64,000 nucleotides of DNA. Source: UBA5859 sp041940025. GTDB lineage: Bacteria; Pseudomonadota; Gammaproteobacteria; UBA5859. Position 1 is the first letter of the stretch, and each line of letters opens with the position of its first letter. A program made the position numbers and the translations under genes. The notes beneath the pieces are model-generated. The model did not search any database. It was given only the letters and a program-made list of their open reading frames with translations, and was not told where the DNA came from. The stretch is taken from the NCBI GenBank assembly GCA_041940025.1, contig JBGTSY010000009.1:1-64000 (forward strand), in the 5' to 3' direction. Shown in pieces: positions 24,759 through 34,230 of this stretch.

Positions 24759-25337
24759 ATGAAAAAAACCATTGGTCTAGTAGCAGGAATCAGCTTGTTC
24801 AGCTCATCCCTATTTGCGGTGGATGTATCGGAAGTAAAAGATGCATTTGACAGCTCGGTTTCTCTTGCTAAGCAAGGCAAGATTACAGAGGCCATTAAAG
24901 AAGCAGAGTGGGGCATGGGCGGCTTGAAAGAATTAGATAGGGCTGCGAAGAAAGCGCTCTTTCCTGCCAAGCTTGCGGGGTTCACTGGTCAAGCGTTTAC
25001 CGATCAAAGCGCAATGGGGATGACGGTAATAGAACGCATATACTCAAATGGAAATAAAGACGTCAAAGTGACTCTAACCGAAATTGGCGGTAGCAATAAT
25101 CCCTTAGCTGGAATGGCTGCTCTTGGCCAGATGTTTGGACAGACCAGCAATCAAATTCGCCTTCCGGGACGAGTGACAGGTTCGAAGAATGTTCAAGGTA
25201 ACCGTGTAGAAATAACTGCGAGCATCCAGAATCAAATGCTGTCTATCTCAAGTACATCCGCTAGTGAAGCAGAAGTAGAAGGAGTGGCAAAGGAATTTCC
25301 TGTAGAGGCATTTCAAGCGTACTATACTGGAAAGTAA
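24759..25337 (+). CDS. Hypothetical exported protein, 192 aa
   Basis: Start at ATG 24759 (GGAG upstream) gives 'MKKTIGLVAGISLFSSSLFA', a clean signal peptide with cleavage before VDVSEV. The frame is also open from TTG 24738. The mature part starts with Lys/Glu-rich helices (about residues 22-60) and continues with a 'IRLPGRVTGSKNVQGNRVEI' beta-rich stretch. No cysteine is seen in the mature part and no catalytic motif recognised. It is likely periplasmic. It stands alone between two large gene-poor stretches. Function unknown. Confidence 0.65.
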   Translation: MKKTIGLVAGISLFSSSLFAVDVSEVKDAFDSSVSLAKQGKITEAIKEAEWGMGGLKELDRAAKKALFPAKLAGFTGQAFTDQSAMGMTVIERIYSNGNKDVKVTLTEIGGSNNPLAGMAALGQMFGQTSNQIRLPGRVTGSKNVQGNRVEITASIQNQMLSISSTSASEAEVEGVAKEFPVEAFQAYYTGK

Positions 25338-25857
25338 CTCAACCTAGCTAGAGTCGTAACCTATGCGGGTTAGTGGGGCTATATTCAAAAATTTAATTTA
25401 TATTTGTCATCGCTGTGTGTGGGCAGATCCCTTTAAAGTCACAAATAAGAACTCCTCACCCGCTTTGAAAGATTGTCGGTATGCACAGACCGATTGCCAT
25501 TATTTGCACATTCATTTCTAAACTGCTATGCGCAAAAGTATGGAGAGGTACTAGCAGAATTCGATCTGATAGGAATGCAGTCAGAACTTACAGGCATCGG
25601 CACGATTATATCGTTGACTAATTCGCATTTTAATCAAACTATTTTCCCGCAAGTTTTGTTGCTGCCATCATTGCGCAGGTTGTGAGCTTATCTCGCTCGC
25701 TTAAATTGACATATTGATCGTTTATTCATATTACTTTTGCTAATAGTTAACAAAAAAATATCTAGAGAGAGTTAAGTTTGAGCTAAGAAAAAATTTGATA
25801 CGCTGACAAGCGCATCATTCATATGTTGGTTAGCTTGCTTAATGGAACTTAATTGTT
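25338..25857. other. Intergenic region
   Basis: About 520 bases. A 70-codon frame (25473-25685, TTG start) has no ribosome site and matches nothing known, so no gene is called. The last 150 bases are AT-rich and probably hold the promoter of the methyltransferase. Confidence 0.4.
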
Positions 25858-26805
25858 ATGGCTAGAGACTCTCTCAAACGTAGTGCAATTGGAGTGGCCT
25901 TTATGCGCGCTCTTGCTACTTATTCTCTAGATACACACTTGTTCGACGATCCTTATGCTGAATATTTTATGCCGAGGCGATACGGTCGGTTGGCTAAACG
26001 AAAGTGGCTGCATAAAAGGTTCGCCCGCAGATCCAAGATGATTGAGTCGCATCCACGATTTAGGATCCGACGGCAAGGTTGGCGATTCATGACTCAGGTG
26101 GTGCTACGTGGGAGATATACCGAAGATGTTTTGCAACGGCGAATTAGCGAAGGGGTAAAGCAATATATTATTCTGGGAGCTGGTATGGATACATTTGTGT
26201 TTAGGCATAAAGATCTGCTGTCCCAAATAAAAGTATTTGAATTGGATCTGCCTAGTACGCAGCAGTTTAAGCTGAAAAGAATCCAACAGGCTCAGTTGGA
26301 AGTGCCGCCCAATGTGGTGTATCTACCAATTGATTTTGAGAAAAGTTCCGTGGTAGATGTGTTGAAACAGTCAGACTTTAATGCAAAATTACCTACGGTA
26401 ATATGTTGGAATGGCGTGACCTATTACTTGCCAAAATCCGTTATCGCTACCATGCTAAGGGATCTCAGCGACTTTATGGGAAGCAATGTGGACATCATAT
26501 TCGACTATGCCGACGGACGCTTTTTTAATCGCAAGATAACTAAGTGGTGGCAAAAGCTTTTAAGGAAACTGTATCACAGCACACCAGAGCCGTTGATAAC
26601 AGGTTTTTTTCTCGATGAGCTGGAAACCTTTCTAGATGAAAACGGATTCACCATGGTTGAGCACTGGGCGGGAAAGGAGATGGGTGACCTTTATTCACAA
26701 GAGGTGTATGGCATTTTGCAGCCTAGTAAATATGTACATTTTGCTCACATTAGAGGGAAGAGCTGCGCAACAGAGCGAGAGGGAGACATTCACAATGTCG
26801 CCTAG
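25858..26805 (+). CDS. Leucine carboxyl methyltransferase-like O-methyltransferase
   Basis: SAM-dependent methyltransferase of 315 residues in the LCMT/PPM1 family (the TIGR00027 type). Family marks: N-terminal 'ARDSLKRSAIGVAFMRA' and 'FDDPYAEYFMP', the SAM motif 'QYIILGAGMDTFVFR' (about residues 101-115), 'VFELDLPSTQQFKLKRI' and 'WNGVTYYLPKSVIATML'. In bacteria these methylate carboxyl groups of small molecules, often polyketides; here no such cluster is adjacent. A run of basic residues at about 40-65 is longer than usual. The downstream genes are convergent. The ATG at 25858 follows an AT-rich leader with no strong ribosome site. Confidence 0.85.
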   Translation: MARDSLKRSAIGVAFMRALATYSLDTHLFDDPYAEYFMPRRYGRLAKRKWLHKRFARRSKMIESHPRFRIRRQGWRFMTQVVLRGRYTEDVLQRRISEGVKQYIILGAGMDTFVFRHKDLLSQIKVFELDLPSTQQFKLKRIQQAQLEVPPNVVYLPIDFEKSSVVDVLKQSDFNAKLPTVICWNGVTYYLPKSVIATMLRDLSDFMGSNVDIIFDYADGRFFNRKITKWWQKLLRKLYHSTPEPLITGFFLDELETFLDENGFTMVEHWAGKEMGDLYSQEVYGILQPSKYVHFAHIRGKSCATEREGDIHNVA

Positions 26806-26850
26806 TTGTTCTGATAATCTCCCCAATAGCCAGCTCGAATAACCGAACCA

Positions 26851-27516
26851 TTAAAGAGTATTCGCTTTTTGCGTAGAACGTAAACGTTTTATTAGTCCCG
26901 GTAAAAAGGCGACGGTAGCCAGCAGAGCCAAGGCTAAAAGACCCTTTTGAATCAGATCTTCGCCTCCCGCAGCGGCTTCGCGTCCCGCATATCCTAAGTA
27001 AGTATAGGCGAGGGCGCCAGGGAACATAAACAGATAAGAAGCGATGATATAGTGAGACAACCGAACACCACTCAGCCCTAGGGCGTAGTTCAGCAGGTTA
27101 AAAGGAATGAGTGGCACTAGACGCACAAAAGCAACAAATCGCCAGCCTTCCGATTCTACACCCTGTTTGAGCTCTTTGAGTCGTCCTGAGATTTTCTCTT
27201 CTACCCAGTCAGATGCCAAATAGCGTGCGATTAGAAAAGCCAGAGTGGCACCTATAGTGGCTCCAGCTAGATTGTAGAAGGTTCCGAAGATAGGTCCAAA
27301 TAGTGCACCGCCGGTTAATGTGAGCAGTGATCCGGGGAAAAACAGCAATGTGCCTAACGCATAGATTAAAATAAAGAGTAGCGGACCCGCTACACCAAAC
27401 TCGGTGATGCGATGGGTCAATGTCAACTCGTTAAGCAGCTCTCGGTTGACTATCGTCAAACCAATGGCAACCAACAATAAAAAGGCCAATATCAGGCGTA
27501 ATATTTTAATGTTCAT
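26851..27516 (-). CDS. TVP38/TMEM64 family membrane protein
   Basis: Inner-membrane protein of 221 residues with the VTT (SNARE-associated) domain: 'FFPGSLLTLTGGALFGPIFG', 'GATIGATLAFLIARYLASDW', 'RFVAFVRLVPLIPFNLLNYA' and 'MFPGALAYTYLGYAGREA'. Relatives include DedA-type proteins linked to lipid scrambling and membrane homeostasis. I choose the ATG at 27516, not the frame start at 27582, because it overlaps the end of the upstream hydroxylase gene by 11 bases (translational coupling). The C-terminal Lys/Arg-rich tail is cytoplasmic. Partnering with a fatty-acid hydroxylase-type gene suggests a role in membrane lipids. Confidence 0.9.
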   Translation of the reverse strand: MNIKILRLILAFLLLVAIGLTIVNRELLNELTLTHRITEFGVAGPLLFILIYALGTLLFFPGSLLTLTGGALFGPIFGTFYNLAGATIGATLAFLIARYLASDWVEEKISGRLKELKQGVESEGWRFVAFVRLVPLIPFNLLNYALGLSGVRLSHYIIASYLFMFPGALAYTYLGYAGREAAAGGEDLIQKGLLALALLATVAFLPGLIKRLRSTQKANTL

Positions 27517-28369
27517 CAGGGGGGTTCCAGTGTCGATGATTAATCGCATAAGCTTGTATCTTGCCAATAAAGGGTAATGCAAGAATACCCGGCAACCAAA
27601 TCACCTGTTTGTGTTCTCGGATGTGCTGGATACCGATACGCATCTTTTCATGGCCCACATGAGGTTGAGCAATGTAGGTGCCAAAGAGCCTATCCCAGCA
27701 GGATAGATTAAATCCGAAATTGCTATTGGTTTCGTTGTCCGCCACAGAGTGGTGAACTCGATGCATGTCTGGCGTGACAATAAAACAGCGCAACACCGCA
27801 TCCATAGACTTGGGTAAACGCACATTTCCATGGTTGAACAGGGACATGGCGTTGAGCAGGACTTCAAATATTACTACCGATACTATGGGCGGGCCAATGA
27901 GGATAATGGCAGCGAATTTAATCGACATGGAGAATAATATTTCTACTGGGTGGAAGCGGCTGCCCGTGGTGACATCATAGTCGAGATCGGCATGATGCAC
28001 ACGATGGAAACGCCAAAAAACAGGAATGGCGTGAACCATGACATGTTGTAGATAGATAACCAAATCCAGCGCCAATATTGATACCAGAATTTCGATGGGT
28101 AAGGTGAGTGCTATTTGTTGCAGCATGCCCAATTGATTCTCGCTTGCATAGACAGCGATGCCCACTGCTGCGGCAGGAAAGATGAAACGTAATATAAATG
28201 TATTGAGCAATACTAGACCAATATTATTTGTCCAACGCGCTAATTTGGAAACAGTTAAGGCTCGCCTCGGTGCGAGGATTTCCCAAATTGCCATGAGGGT
28301 AAAAACAGCAAAGAAAAAGCTGAGCCTGATGGATACTTCCTGTGTGGTAATGAAGGTTTCCCAGTTCAA
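27506..28369 (-). CDS. Fatty acid hydroxylase / sterol desaturase family protein
   Basis: Integral membrane di-iron enzyme of 287 residues. The His-rich signature is complete: 'HVMVHAIPVFWRFHRVHHAD' (about residues 105-130), then 'FNHGN' and 'HRVHHSVADNETNSNFG'. Four or more membrane helices surround it. Family members hydroxylate or desaturate fatty acids, sterols or glyceryl ethers using O2; the substrate here is unknown. The gene is upstream of and overlaps the TVP38 gene, so the two are one operon. Confidence 0.9.
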   Translation of the reverse strand: MNWETFITTQEVSIRLSFFFAVFTLMAIWEILAPRRALTVSKLARWTNNIGLVLLNTFILRFIFPAAAVGIAVYASENQLGMLQQIALTLPIEILVSILALDLVIYLQHVMVHAIPVFWRFHRVHHADLDYDVTTGSRFHPVEILFSMSIKFAAIILIGPPIVSVVIFEVLLNAMSLFNHGNVRLPKSMDAVLRCFIVTPDMHRVHHSVADNETNSNFGFNLSCWDRLFGTYIAQPHVGHEKMRIGIQHIREHKQVIWLPGILALPFIGKIQAYAINHRHWNPPDEH

Positions 28370-28558
28370 AGGATCCTGTCCTCATCTGTATTTCAAATAG
28401 AGTACGGGAACAATCTAGCTTGTGTATTGGATGTATTCAAGGGTATGAATCGAAATACGTTCATCGGTATTTGTGAGTCAACAAAATGAAACGGTATCAC
28501 ATGCACCTATTTTATCCTGCTCGACACTGGCAAAGAGACAAATCAGAGTGATATGACT

Positions 28559-29467
28559 CTAGGTTTGGCAAGAGGGCTCGTGAGGCTCGGCTCTGGCCAC
28601 ACATGCGTCTCGGCAAGCTTCGTCGGGAAATTCCAACTCGATTGTGGTGTGTCTGAGATTGAAACCTTGTAGCGCTTGGGCCACCTCTTTTTTCAATTGA
28701 CACTGTTCGGCCACGCCTAGGGACTCGACTAATACGAGATGGGCAGTGAGAACATGACTTTCGCCATCTAAAGACCATAAATGCAGATGGTGGGTGTTTT
28801 GAATGCGTTCAAGGCCGTTTAGTTTTTCCAGGATCTCAGATCTCAATTTCGTATTAGGGGTAGATTGAGCAAAAATTTTCAGAGTTGTCCATAGGTTTTT
28901 AAAAACGTTGAAGAGGATAAAAAGTGTGAAGCCAACTGATAACAGGGGATCTAAGACTGGCCAATGGAAAAAATAGAGGATAACAGAAACGATCAACACC
29001 GCGACCCAACCCAAGACATCTTCCAATAGGTGCCAATTCAGCACCTTCTCATTTAAAGATTGACCTTCGCTTAATCGATAGGCGGCGAATCCGTTGACGG
29101 CCACCCCCAATATCGCCAGACCGATCATGCCTTCTACAATCGGCATGACAGGATTAAATAGTCTGGGGATCGCTTCCGACAAAATCCAAATGGAGCCCAC
29201 AATCAGAACAATACTATTAAACAGGGCGCCAAATAGAGACAACCGGCGATAGCCGTAGGTAAATGTGGGATCCGGACTCTTTTTACCTAGACTGTCCAGG
29301 ATCCAGGCGCTGCCGATTGCCAGAGTATCTCCCAGATCATGGACCGCATCAGCCATGATCGCGGTACTATTCGTCAACCAGCCGCCAATAAATTCTATTA
29401 TTGTGAAGCCCGCGTTGAGGAAAAATGCCCAGCCGATTCGATTTGTACTGTGGTGATGATGGCTCAT
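28559..29467 (-). CDS. Cation diffusion facilitator (Zn2+/Cd2+ exporter)
   Basis: CDF transporter of 302 residues with six membrane helices. The metal-site residues are present: 'ADAVHDLGD' in helix II (His and Asp) and 'NWHLLEDVLGW' in helix V. The N-terminus 'MSHHHHS' and the cytoplasmic C-terminal domain ('HHLHLWSLDGESHVLTAHL') are His-rich, as in ZitB/CzcD zinc exporters. The C-terminus ends with a Cys-containing tail. It lies next to, and in the same direction as, the czc operon, so zinc, cadmium or cobalt resistance is the likely shared function, though a 395-base gap separates them. Confidence 0.92.
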   Translation of the reverse strand: MSHHHHSTNRIGWAFFLNAGFTIIEFIGGWLTNSTAIMADAVHDLGDTLAIGSAWILDSLGKKSPDPTFTYGYRRLSLFGALFNSIVLIVGSIWILSEAIPRLFNPVMPIVEGMIGLAILGVAVNGFAAYRLSEGQSLNEKVLNWHLLEDVLGWVAVLIVSVILYFFHWPVLDPLLSVGFTLFILFNVFKNLWTTLKIFAQSTPNTKLRSEILEKLNGLERIQNTHHLHLWSLDGESHVLTAHLVLVESLGVAEQCQLKKEVAQALQGFNLRHTTIELEFPDEACRDACVARAEPHEPSCQT

Positions 29468-29862
29468 GATCTATCAATCTACCCTAATAGAGCGCATATA
29501 GACTCGACAGCAACGAATCGGGGCGCTTATTAGAACAATGTCTCTAACATAAACTTGTTACATAGGTATTTTAACTGGATTAACATGATCTGTAAGTTCT
29601 GTAACGGCTGCATTGGCTGGATTCTCTCGCGAAAAAGTGGTTTTTCTTACTCATTTGATTGAATCTATGATTCCTGGGAAACATAGTTCTTAAAAAATCG
29701 CTTGGTTGTCGGGTACATATTGTCACTCGGTTGCAAGTAATAGCTGCAACGGAATGGCGCGGCGAGTCAGTCAACTTTGCGCTAAATCTTGTTCTTAGTG
29801 AATAGTGCAAAGAGTGATGTCAGTAACAGTTTGGCAATGAAAACAGTTCGCTGAAGGTCGAA
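29468..29862. other. Intergenic region between czcA and the CDF gene
   Basis: About 395 bases with no supported gene. A 76-codon minus-strand frame (29580-29810) has no recognisable product. No clear terminator was found. Confidence 0.4.
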
Positions 29863-32800
29863 TCATCGCTTTTTATCACCATGCGCCAAAGAGTATAGTA
29901 CCGGCAACACAAACAGCGTTAGCACGGTAGAGGAAAGAATACCGCCGATTACCACTGTCGCTAGGGGTTTTTGTACTTCGGCTCCAGTACCCGTATTGAG
30001 CGCCATAGGTACAAAACCGAGACTGGCCACCAATGCGGTCATTAATACCGGTCTTAAACGAATCGTGGCGCCTTCTATAATGGATGTCATGAGATCAGCG
30101 CCTTGATGACGGAGATCACGAATAAAAGTCAACATGACCAAGCCATTGAGCACTGCAATCCCGGATAACGCGATAAATCCAATTCCTGCTGAGATAGACA
30201 AGGGCATTTCTCGTATCCAAAGAGAGAGGATACCGCCGGTTAAGGCTAAGGGTACCGCTGTAGAGATGATCAATGCGTCTTTTACTGAGCCAAAGGCCAT
30301 CAGCAGCAATCCAAATATAATGGCGAATGTGACAGGCACAACCATAGTGAGACGGCGGTTGGCTGATTCCAATTGTTTGAACGCGCCACCATAGTCGAGC
30401 CAGTAACCTGGAGGTAGAGATACTTGCTGTTGGATTTGCTGTTTAACCTCTTTCACGAAAGAGCCCAAATCCCGCTCACGTACGTTGGCGGTCACTACCA
30501 CACGTCTTTTTCCGTTTTCGCGACTGATTTGATTCGGCGCACTGGTCAACTCTATATGAGCAACTTCACTGAGGGGCACATAATGTCCACCGGGAAGAGG
30601 AACGGGTAAATGCTGCAACTCTTTTAGATTTGTGCGGATCTCCTCTGGCAGGCGGACAACAACTTCGAAACTTCGGTCTCCTTCATAGATGAATCCTGCG
30701 GGTGCGCCCCCAACAGCACTGCTAATGAGCATCTGTAAATCGTCGATGGTGAGTCCATACCGGGACAGAGAGGTGCGTTTCGGCGTGATGGTGAGCATCG
30801 GTAATCCTGTGATCTGTTCGATACCAGTGTCCGCTACGTCCGGCATCTCTTCAAGGATATGGAGGATCACTTCCGCTGATTTTAAAAGTTGATCTAGGTC
30901 GTCACCAAATATTTTGATCCCGAGATCGGCTCGCACGCCTGAGATCAACTCATTGAAGCGCATCTGAATCGGTTGAGTAAATTCGTATTTGTTTCCCGGT
31001 AGCTGTGTCAGCACACTTTCCAAATCTCTTATTAAATCTGCTTTAGTTTGATTCGGATCGGGCCACTCAGCACGCGGTTTTAGCATCACGAAGTTATCCG
31101 ACACACTGGGTGGCATGGGATCGGTAGCAATTTCAGGTGTGCCAATCTTGGCAAACACCTTGTCCACTTGAGGGAAAGTTTTAATACGCGTTTCTAAACT
31201 AGTTTGCATTTGTACTGCCTGTTCCAAGCCCGTACCGGGAATACGTAATGCGTGCAGGGCAACATCGCCTTCGTCCAGTTGTGGCACAAATTCTGACCCC
31301 AGAGTAGAGGCGACCCAAGTGGACGCGATTGTCAGAGCCACGGCGGATGACACAATTAACCAACGAAAGTTCAGTGCTGTTAACAACAATGGCCGATAGA
31401 GTGACTTGGCACCGACAACTAAGACGCTCTCTTTTTCGCTGACTCTGCCTGTCATGAATACAGCTACGGCGGCAGGCACGACGGTTAACGATAAGAGCAT
31501 GGCAGAGAGGAGCGCCAAGACAACCGTGGCGGCCATGGGGTGAAACATTTTGCCTTCTACACCTGTCAGCGAAAATATGGGAATATAGACTACGGTGATG
31601 ATTGTCATTCCAAACAAGCTGGGTCGAATCACTTCATTGGTGGACTGAAACGCAACATTTAACCGCTCCTTTAGGGATAATTGACCTTCAGACTTTTGCG
31701 CTTCGGCTAAGCGACGAGTTGCGTTCTCCACTATGATGACGGCGCCATCTACAATTAATCCGAAGTCAAGTGCGCCCAAGCTCATGAGATTGGCGGAGAT
31801 GCCTGCTTGCACCATGCCTGTGATGGTGGCCAACATCGCTAAAGGAATCACTGCTGCAGTGATTAAAGCCGCACGTATGTTTCCTAATAGTAGAAACAAG
31901 ATAGCAATGACTAGAATGGCACCTTCAACTAGGTTTTTCTGAACAGTGGCGATGGTCTTATCTACCAGTGTGGTTCGATCATAAACCGCTTCAACCACAA
32001 TACCCGCCGGTAAAGTGGATTGGATCTCTTCTAATTTTGATGCCACTTGACTGGATACGGCGCGAGAGTTTTCACCGATGAGCATCATAGCGGTACCGAC
32101 AACAGTCTCCACACCATCTCGCGTGGCAGCACCGGTGCGTAATTCTTTACCAATGGCCACTTCAGCGACATCTGAAATCTTCACCGGCGTTTTATCTAAA
32201 TTTTTAATGACAACCTGTGCGATATCCTCAGTACCCTGTAGTTGTCCTGGCGTACGAACTAGCCACTGCTGACCATTCGTTTCGATGTATCCGGCACCTC
32301 GATTTTGATTGTTGCGTCGCAGTGCCTGGGCAATATCTTCTATGGTGACGCCAAAGGTAAGCATTTTTTGTGGAGATGGTGTGATATGATACTGCTTGTT
32401 ATACCCACCTACAGAATTAACTTCTGTGACCCCTGGCACCTGTGCCAGTTGCGGTCGAATGATCCAATCCTGAATTTCCCGTAGATGTGTGACATTGTAG
32501 AGGCGACCTTGTGTATCCACTGCCCCTGGTTCTGCTTCAACGGTGTACATAAAGATTTCGCCCAAGCCGGTGGCAATCGGCCCCATTTCTGGCTCTAAGC
32601 CCATTGGCAATGCGCTCTTTAAGGGTGTCAATCGTTGATTGATGAGGTTACGCGCAAAGTAAATATCTGTGTCATCTTCAAACACTGCGGTCACTTGTGA
32701 CAGACCATAGCGGGACAATGAGCGGGTATAGCTGAGATTGGGCAATCCCGCCAGTGCAGCTTCCACATGAAAGGTGATTCTCTGTTCCGCCTCCAAAGGG

Positions 32801-32970
32801 GAGTAGCCTGGTGCTTCAGTGTTAATTTGCACTTGTACGTTGGTGATATCTGGTACTGCGTCAATGGGTAGGTGTTGAAAACTCCATGTCCCTGCAACCA
32901 GCAGAACGATTATCAGCGACAGGATGACGCCACGCCGATCGATTGAGAGGCGAAGAATGGCTTCAATCAT
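29863..32970 (-). CDS. czcA: CzcA-type heavy-metal efflux RND pump
   Basis: Inner-membrane proton-driven pump of 1035 residues, normal for the HME subfamily of RND transporters. Helix 4 carries 'ALDFGLIVDGAVIIVEN', the DFG-x3-DG-x4-EN pattern of the Zn/Co/Cd (CzcA) class, not the CusA Cu/Ag pattern. Other marks are 'TNVQVQINTEAPGYSPLEAE' near the N-terminus and the duplicated large periplasmic loops. AAGGAGATAGAAGC gives a strong ribosome site before ATG 32970. It is the last gene of the operon czcI-like, czcC, czcB, czcA, 12 bases after czcB. Confidence 0.95.
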   Translation of the reverse strand: MIEAILRLSIDRRGVILSLIIVLLVAGTWSFQHLPIDAVPDITNVQVQINTEAPGYSPLEAEQRITFHVEAALAGLPNLSYTRSLSRYGLSQVTAVFEDDTDIYFARNLINQRLTPLKSALPMGLEPEMGPIATGLGEIFMYTVEAEPGAVDTQGRLYNVTHLREIQDWIIRPQLAQVPGVTEVNSVGGYNKQYHITPSPQKMLTFGVTIEDIAQALRRNNQNRGAGYIETNGQQWLVRTPGQLQGTEDIAQVVIKNLDKTPVKISDVAEVAIGKELRTGAATRDGVETVVGTAMMLIGENSRAVSSQVASKLEEIQSTLPAGIVVEAVYDRTTLVDKTIATVQKNLVEGAILVIAILFLLLGNIRAALITAAVIPLAMLATITGMVQAGISANLMSLGALDFGLIVDGAVIIVENATRRLAEAQKSEGQLSLKERLNVAFQSTNEVIRPSLFGMTIITVVYIPIFSLTGVEGKMFHPMAATVVLALLSAMLLSLTVVPAAVAVFMTGRVSEKESVLVVGAKSLYRPLLLTALNFRWLIVSSAVALTIASTWVASTLGSEFVPQLDEGDVALHALRIPGTGLEQAVQMQTSLETRIKTFPQVDKVFAKIGTPEIATDPMPPSVSDNFVMLKPRAEWPDPNQTKADLIRDLESVLTQLPGNKYEFTQPIQMRFNELISGVRADLGIKIFGDDLDQLLKSAEVILHILEEMPDVADTGIEQITGLPMLTITPKRTSLSRYGLTIDDLQMLISSAVGGAPAGFIYEGDRSFEVVVRLPEEIRTNLKELQHLPVPLPGGHYVPLSEVAHIELTSAPNQISRENGKRRVVVTANVRERDLGSFVKEVKQQIQQQVSLPPGYWLDYGGAFKQLESANRRLTMVVPVTFAIIFGLLLMAFGSVKDALIISTAVPLALTGGILSLWIREMPLSISAGIGFIALSGIAVLNGLVMLTFIRDLRHQGADLMTSIIEGATIRLRPVLMTALVASLGFVPMALNTGTGAEVQKPLATVVIGGILSSTVLTLFVLPVLYSLAHGDKKR

Positions 32971-32982
32971 GCTTCTATCTCC

Positions 32983-34230
32983 TTAGTGATCATGAGACGC
33001 GCCAGACTTTTCGATGTCTGCCTTTATCAGATAGCTATTTTCCACAACGTAGGTGTCTCCCTGGTTCAGTCCTGCCAATACCTCGGTGAACTGACTATCC
33101 TGACGACCAAGTGTCAATGGACGGATCTCATATTGATCCCCTACCTGAACAAAGACTACAGTCCATTCACGAAAGCTCTGTAATGCGCGATTGTCCACCA
33201 CCAGAGGTGCTGTTTTTTCACTAATCACCACCTCCGCTTCCACCCAAATTCCGGGCGTCCAATCGACTTTGCCATTGTTTATGGGTACGCGGGCAAGCAT
33301 AAACGGATGGTTTGCCTGATTCGGCAAAAAGTGTTTAATTTCTGAGGAAACGGCGCGATTCATAGCACTTAAGGTGACGACCTGTCCGATTGCAATTTGC
33401 CTCATTTGTTCGGGAAAAGCGCGTAACTCAGCCCATAGTTGGTCATAATTAGCGACAATGAATAGCTCTTGTTCGTGTGCTAGTTCTCCAGGATTAGCAT
33501 GGCGCGCGGTGATAACGCCGCTTAGAGGGGATCGAATTTTATAACGCTTTAAACTTTCATTGGATTCAATCACCGCTAAAACTTGTCCCTTTTGAACGTT
33601 GTCACCTATATTGACCAAGACGTCGGTGACGGTGCCAGGGAAACGCGCACGAATATGACTGATCTGATTGGGATCCATAACGGTATTGCCATATAGCCTT
33701 TGAGTTTGTCTAATGGTGCCTGAAGCTGCAATGCTGGTTTTGATACCAGATTCGGCAGCAATATCAGGGCGAATGCTAATCCGACCTTCATGGGATCCGT
33801 AATTCCACTGATGGATGTTTCCTTGAATCTCAAGCGTCACTGCAACATCAAAAGAGTGCGGTTCCTCCACCACAGCGGATCCCAGCCAGTAATCGCCAGT
33901 GGCAGTAAAGTAAAATTTTTCCTGTTTGCCACCCAGACGGGTAAGCGTGACGATCAAACTAGCCGGATGCTCGGTGATAAGTTGGCCTTGATGGGTGATC
34001 CATGCACGATATTCGGCTGGCGTGGCCTGTTCAAAGATCGCCAGCTCTACTTGGGCGTCACCATCTATGAGTAATCTACCGCCATGTGGACCTATCGCTT
34101 CATGCTCTCTGTGAGAACCGGCGTCATCGGCGTCATGATGTTTATCTTGTCCGGCGAATACTGGAGCAGAAGCGATTAGCATGCTAGCTAAAAAAGCCAC
34201 CAGGTTTAGCTTTAACTTTGCACAATTCAT
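32983..34230 (-). CDS. czcB: CzcB-type periplasmic adaptor
   Basis: Membrane-fusion protein of 415 residues: signal peptide, then a metal-binding stretch 'HHDADDAGSHREH' (about residues 31-43) and a 'GPHGGRLLIDGDAQVELAIF' domain typical of CzcB proteins. The lipoyl/hairpin region follows ('GTVTDVLVNIGDNVQKGQVL' and 'SPLSGVITARHANPGELA'), then the beta-barrel region. The C-terminal 'SGASHDH' adds more His. It bridges CzcA and CzcC and may hand metal to the pump. It overlaps czcC by 4 bases. Confidence 0.94.
   Translation of the reverse strand: MNCAKLKLNLVAFLASMLIASAPVFAGQDKHHDADDAGSHREHEAIGPHGGRLLIDGDAQVELAIFEQATPAEYRAWITHQGQLITEHPASLIVTLTRLGGKQEKFYFTATGDYWLGSAVVEEPHSFDVAVTLEIQGNIHQWNYGSHEGRISIRPDIAAESGIKTSIAASGTIRQTQRLYGNTVMDPNQISHIRARFPGTVTDVLVNIGDNVQKGQVLAVIESNESLKRYKIRSPLSGVITARHANPGELAHEQELFIVANYDQLWAELRAFPEQMRQIAIGQVVTLSAMNRAVSSEIKHFLPNQANHPFMLARVPINNGKVDWTPGIWVEAEVVISEKTAPLVVDNRALQSFREWTVVFVQVGDQYEIRPLTLGRQDSQFTEVLAGLNQGDTYVVENSYLIKADIEKSGASHDH

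Noticed and set aside
25473..25685. 70-codon ORF
   Set aside because: TTG start, no ribosome site, no recognisable sequence.
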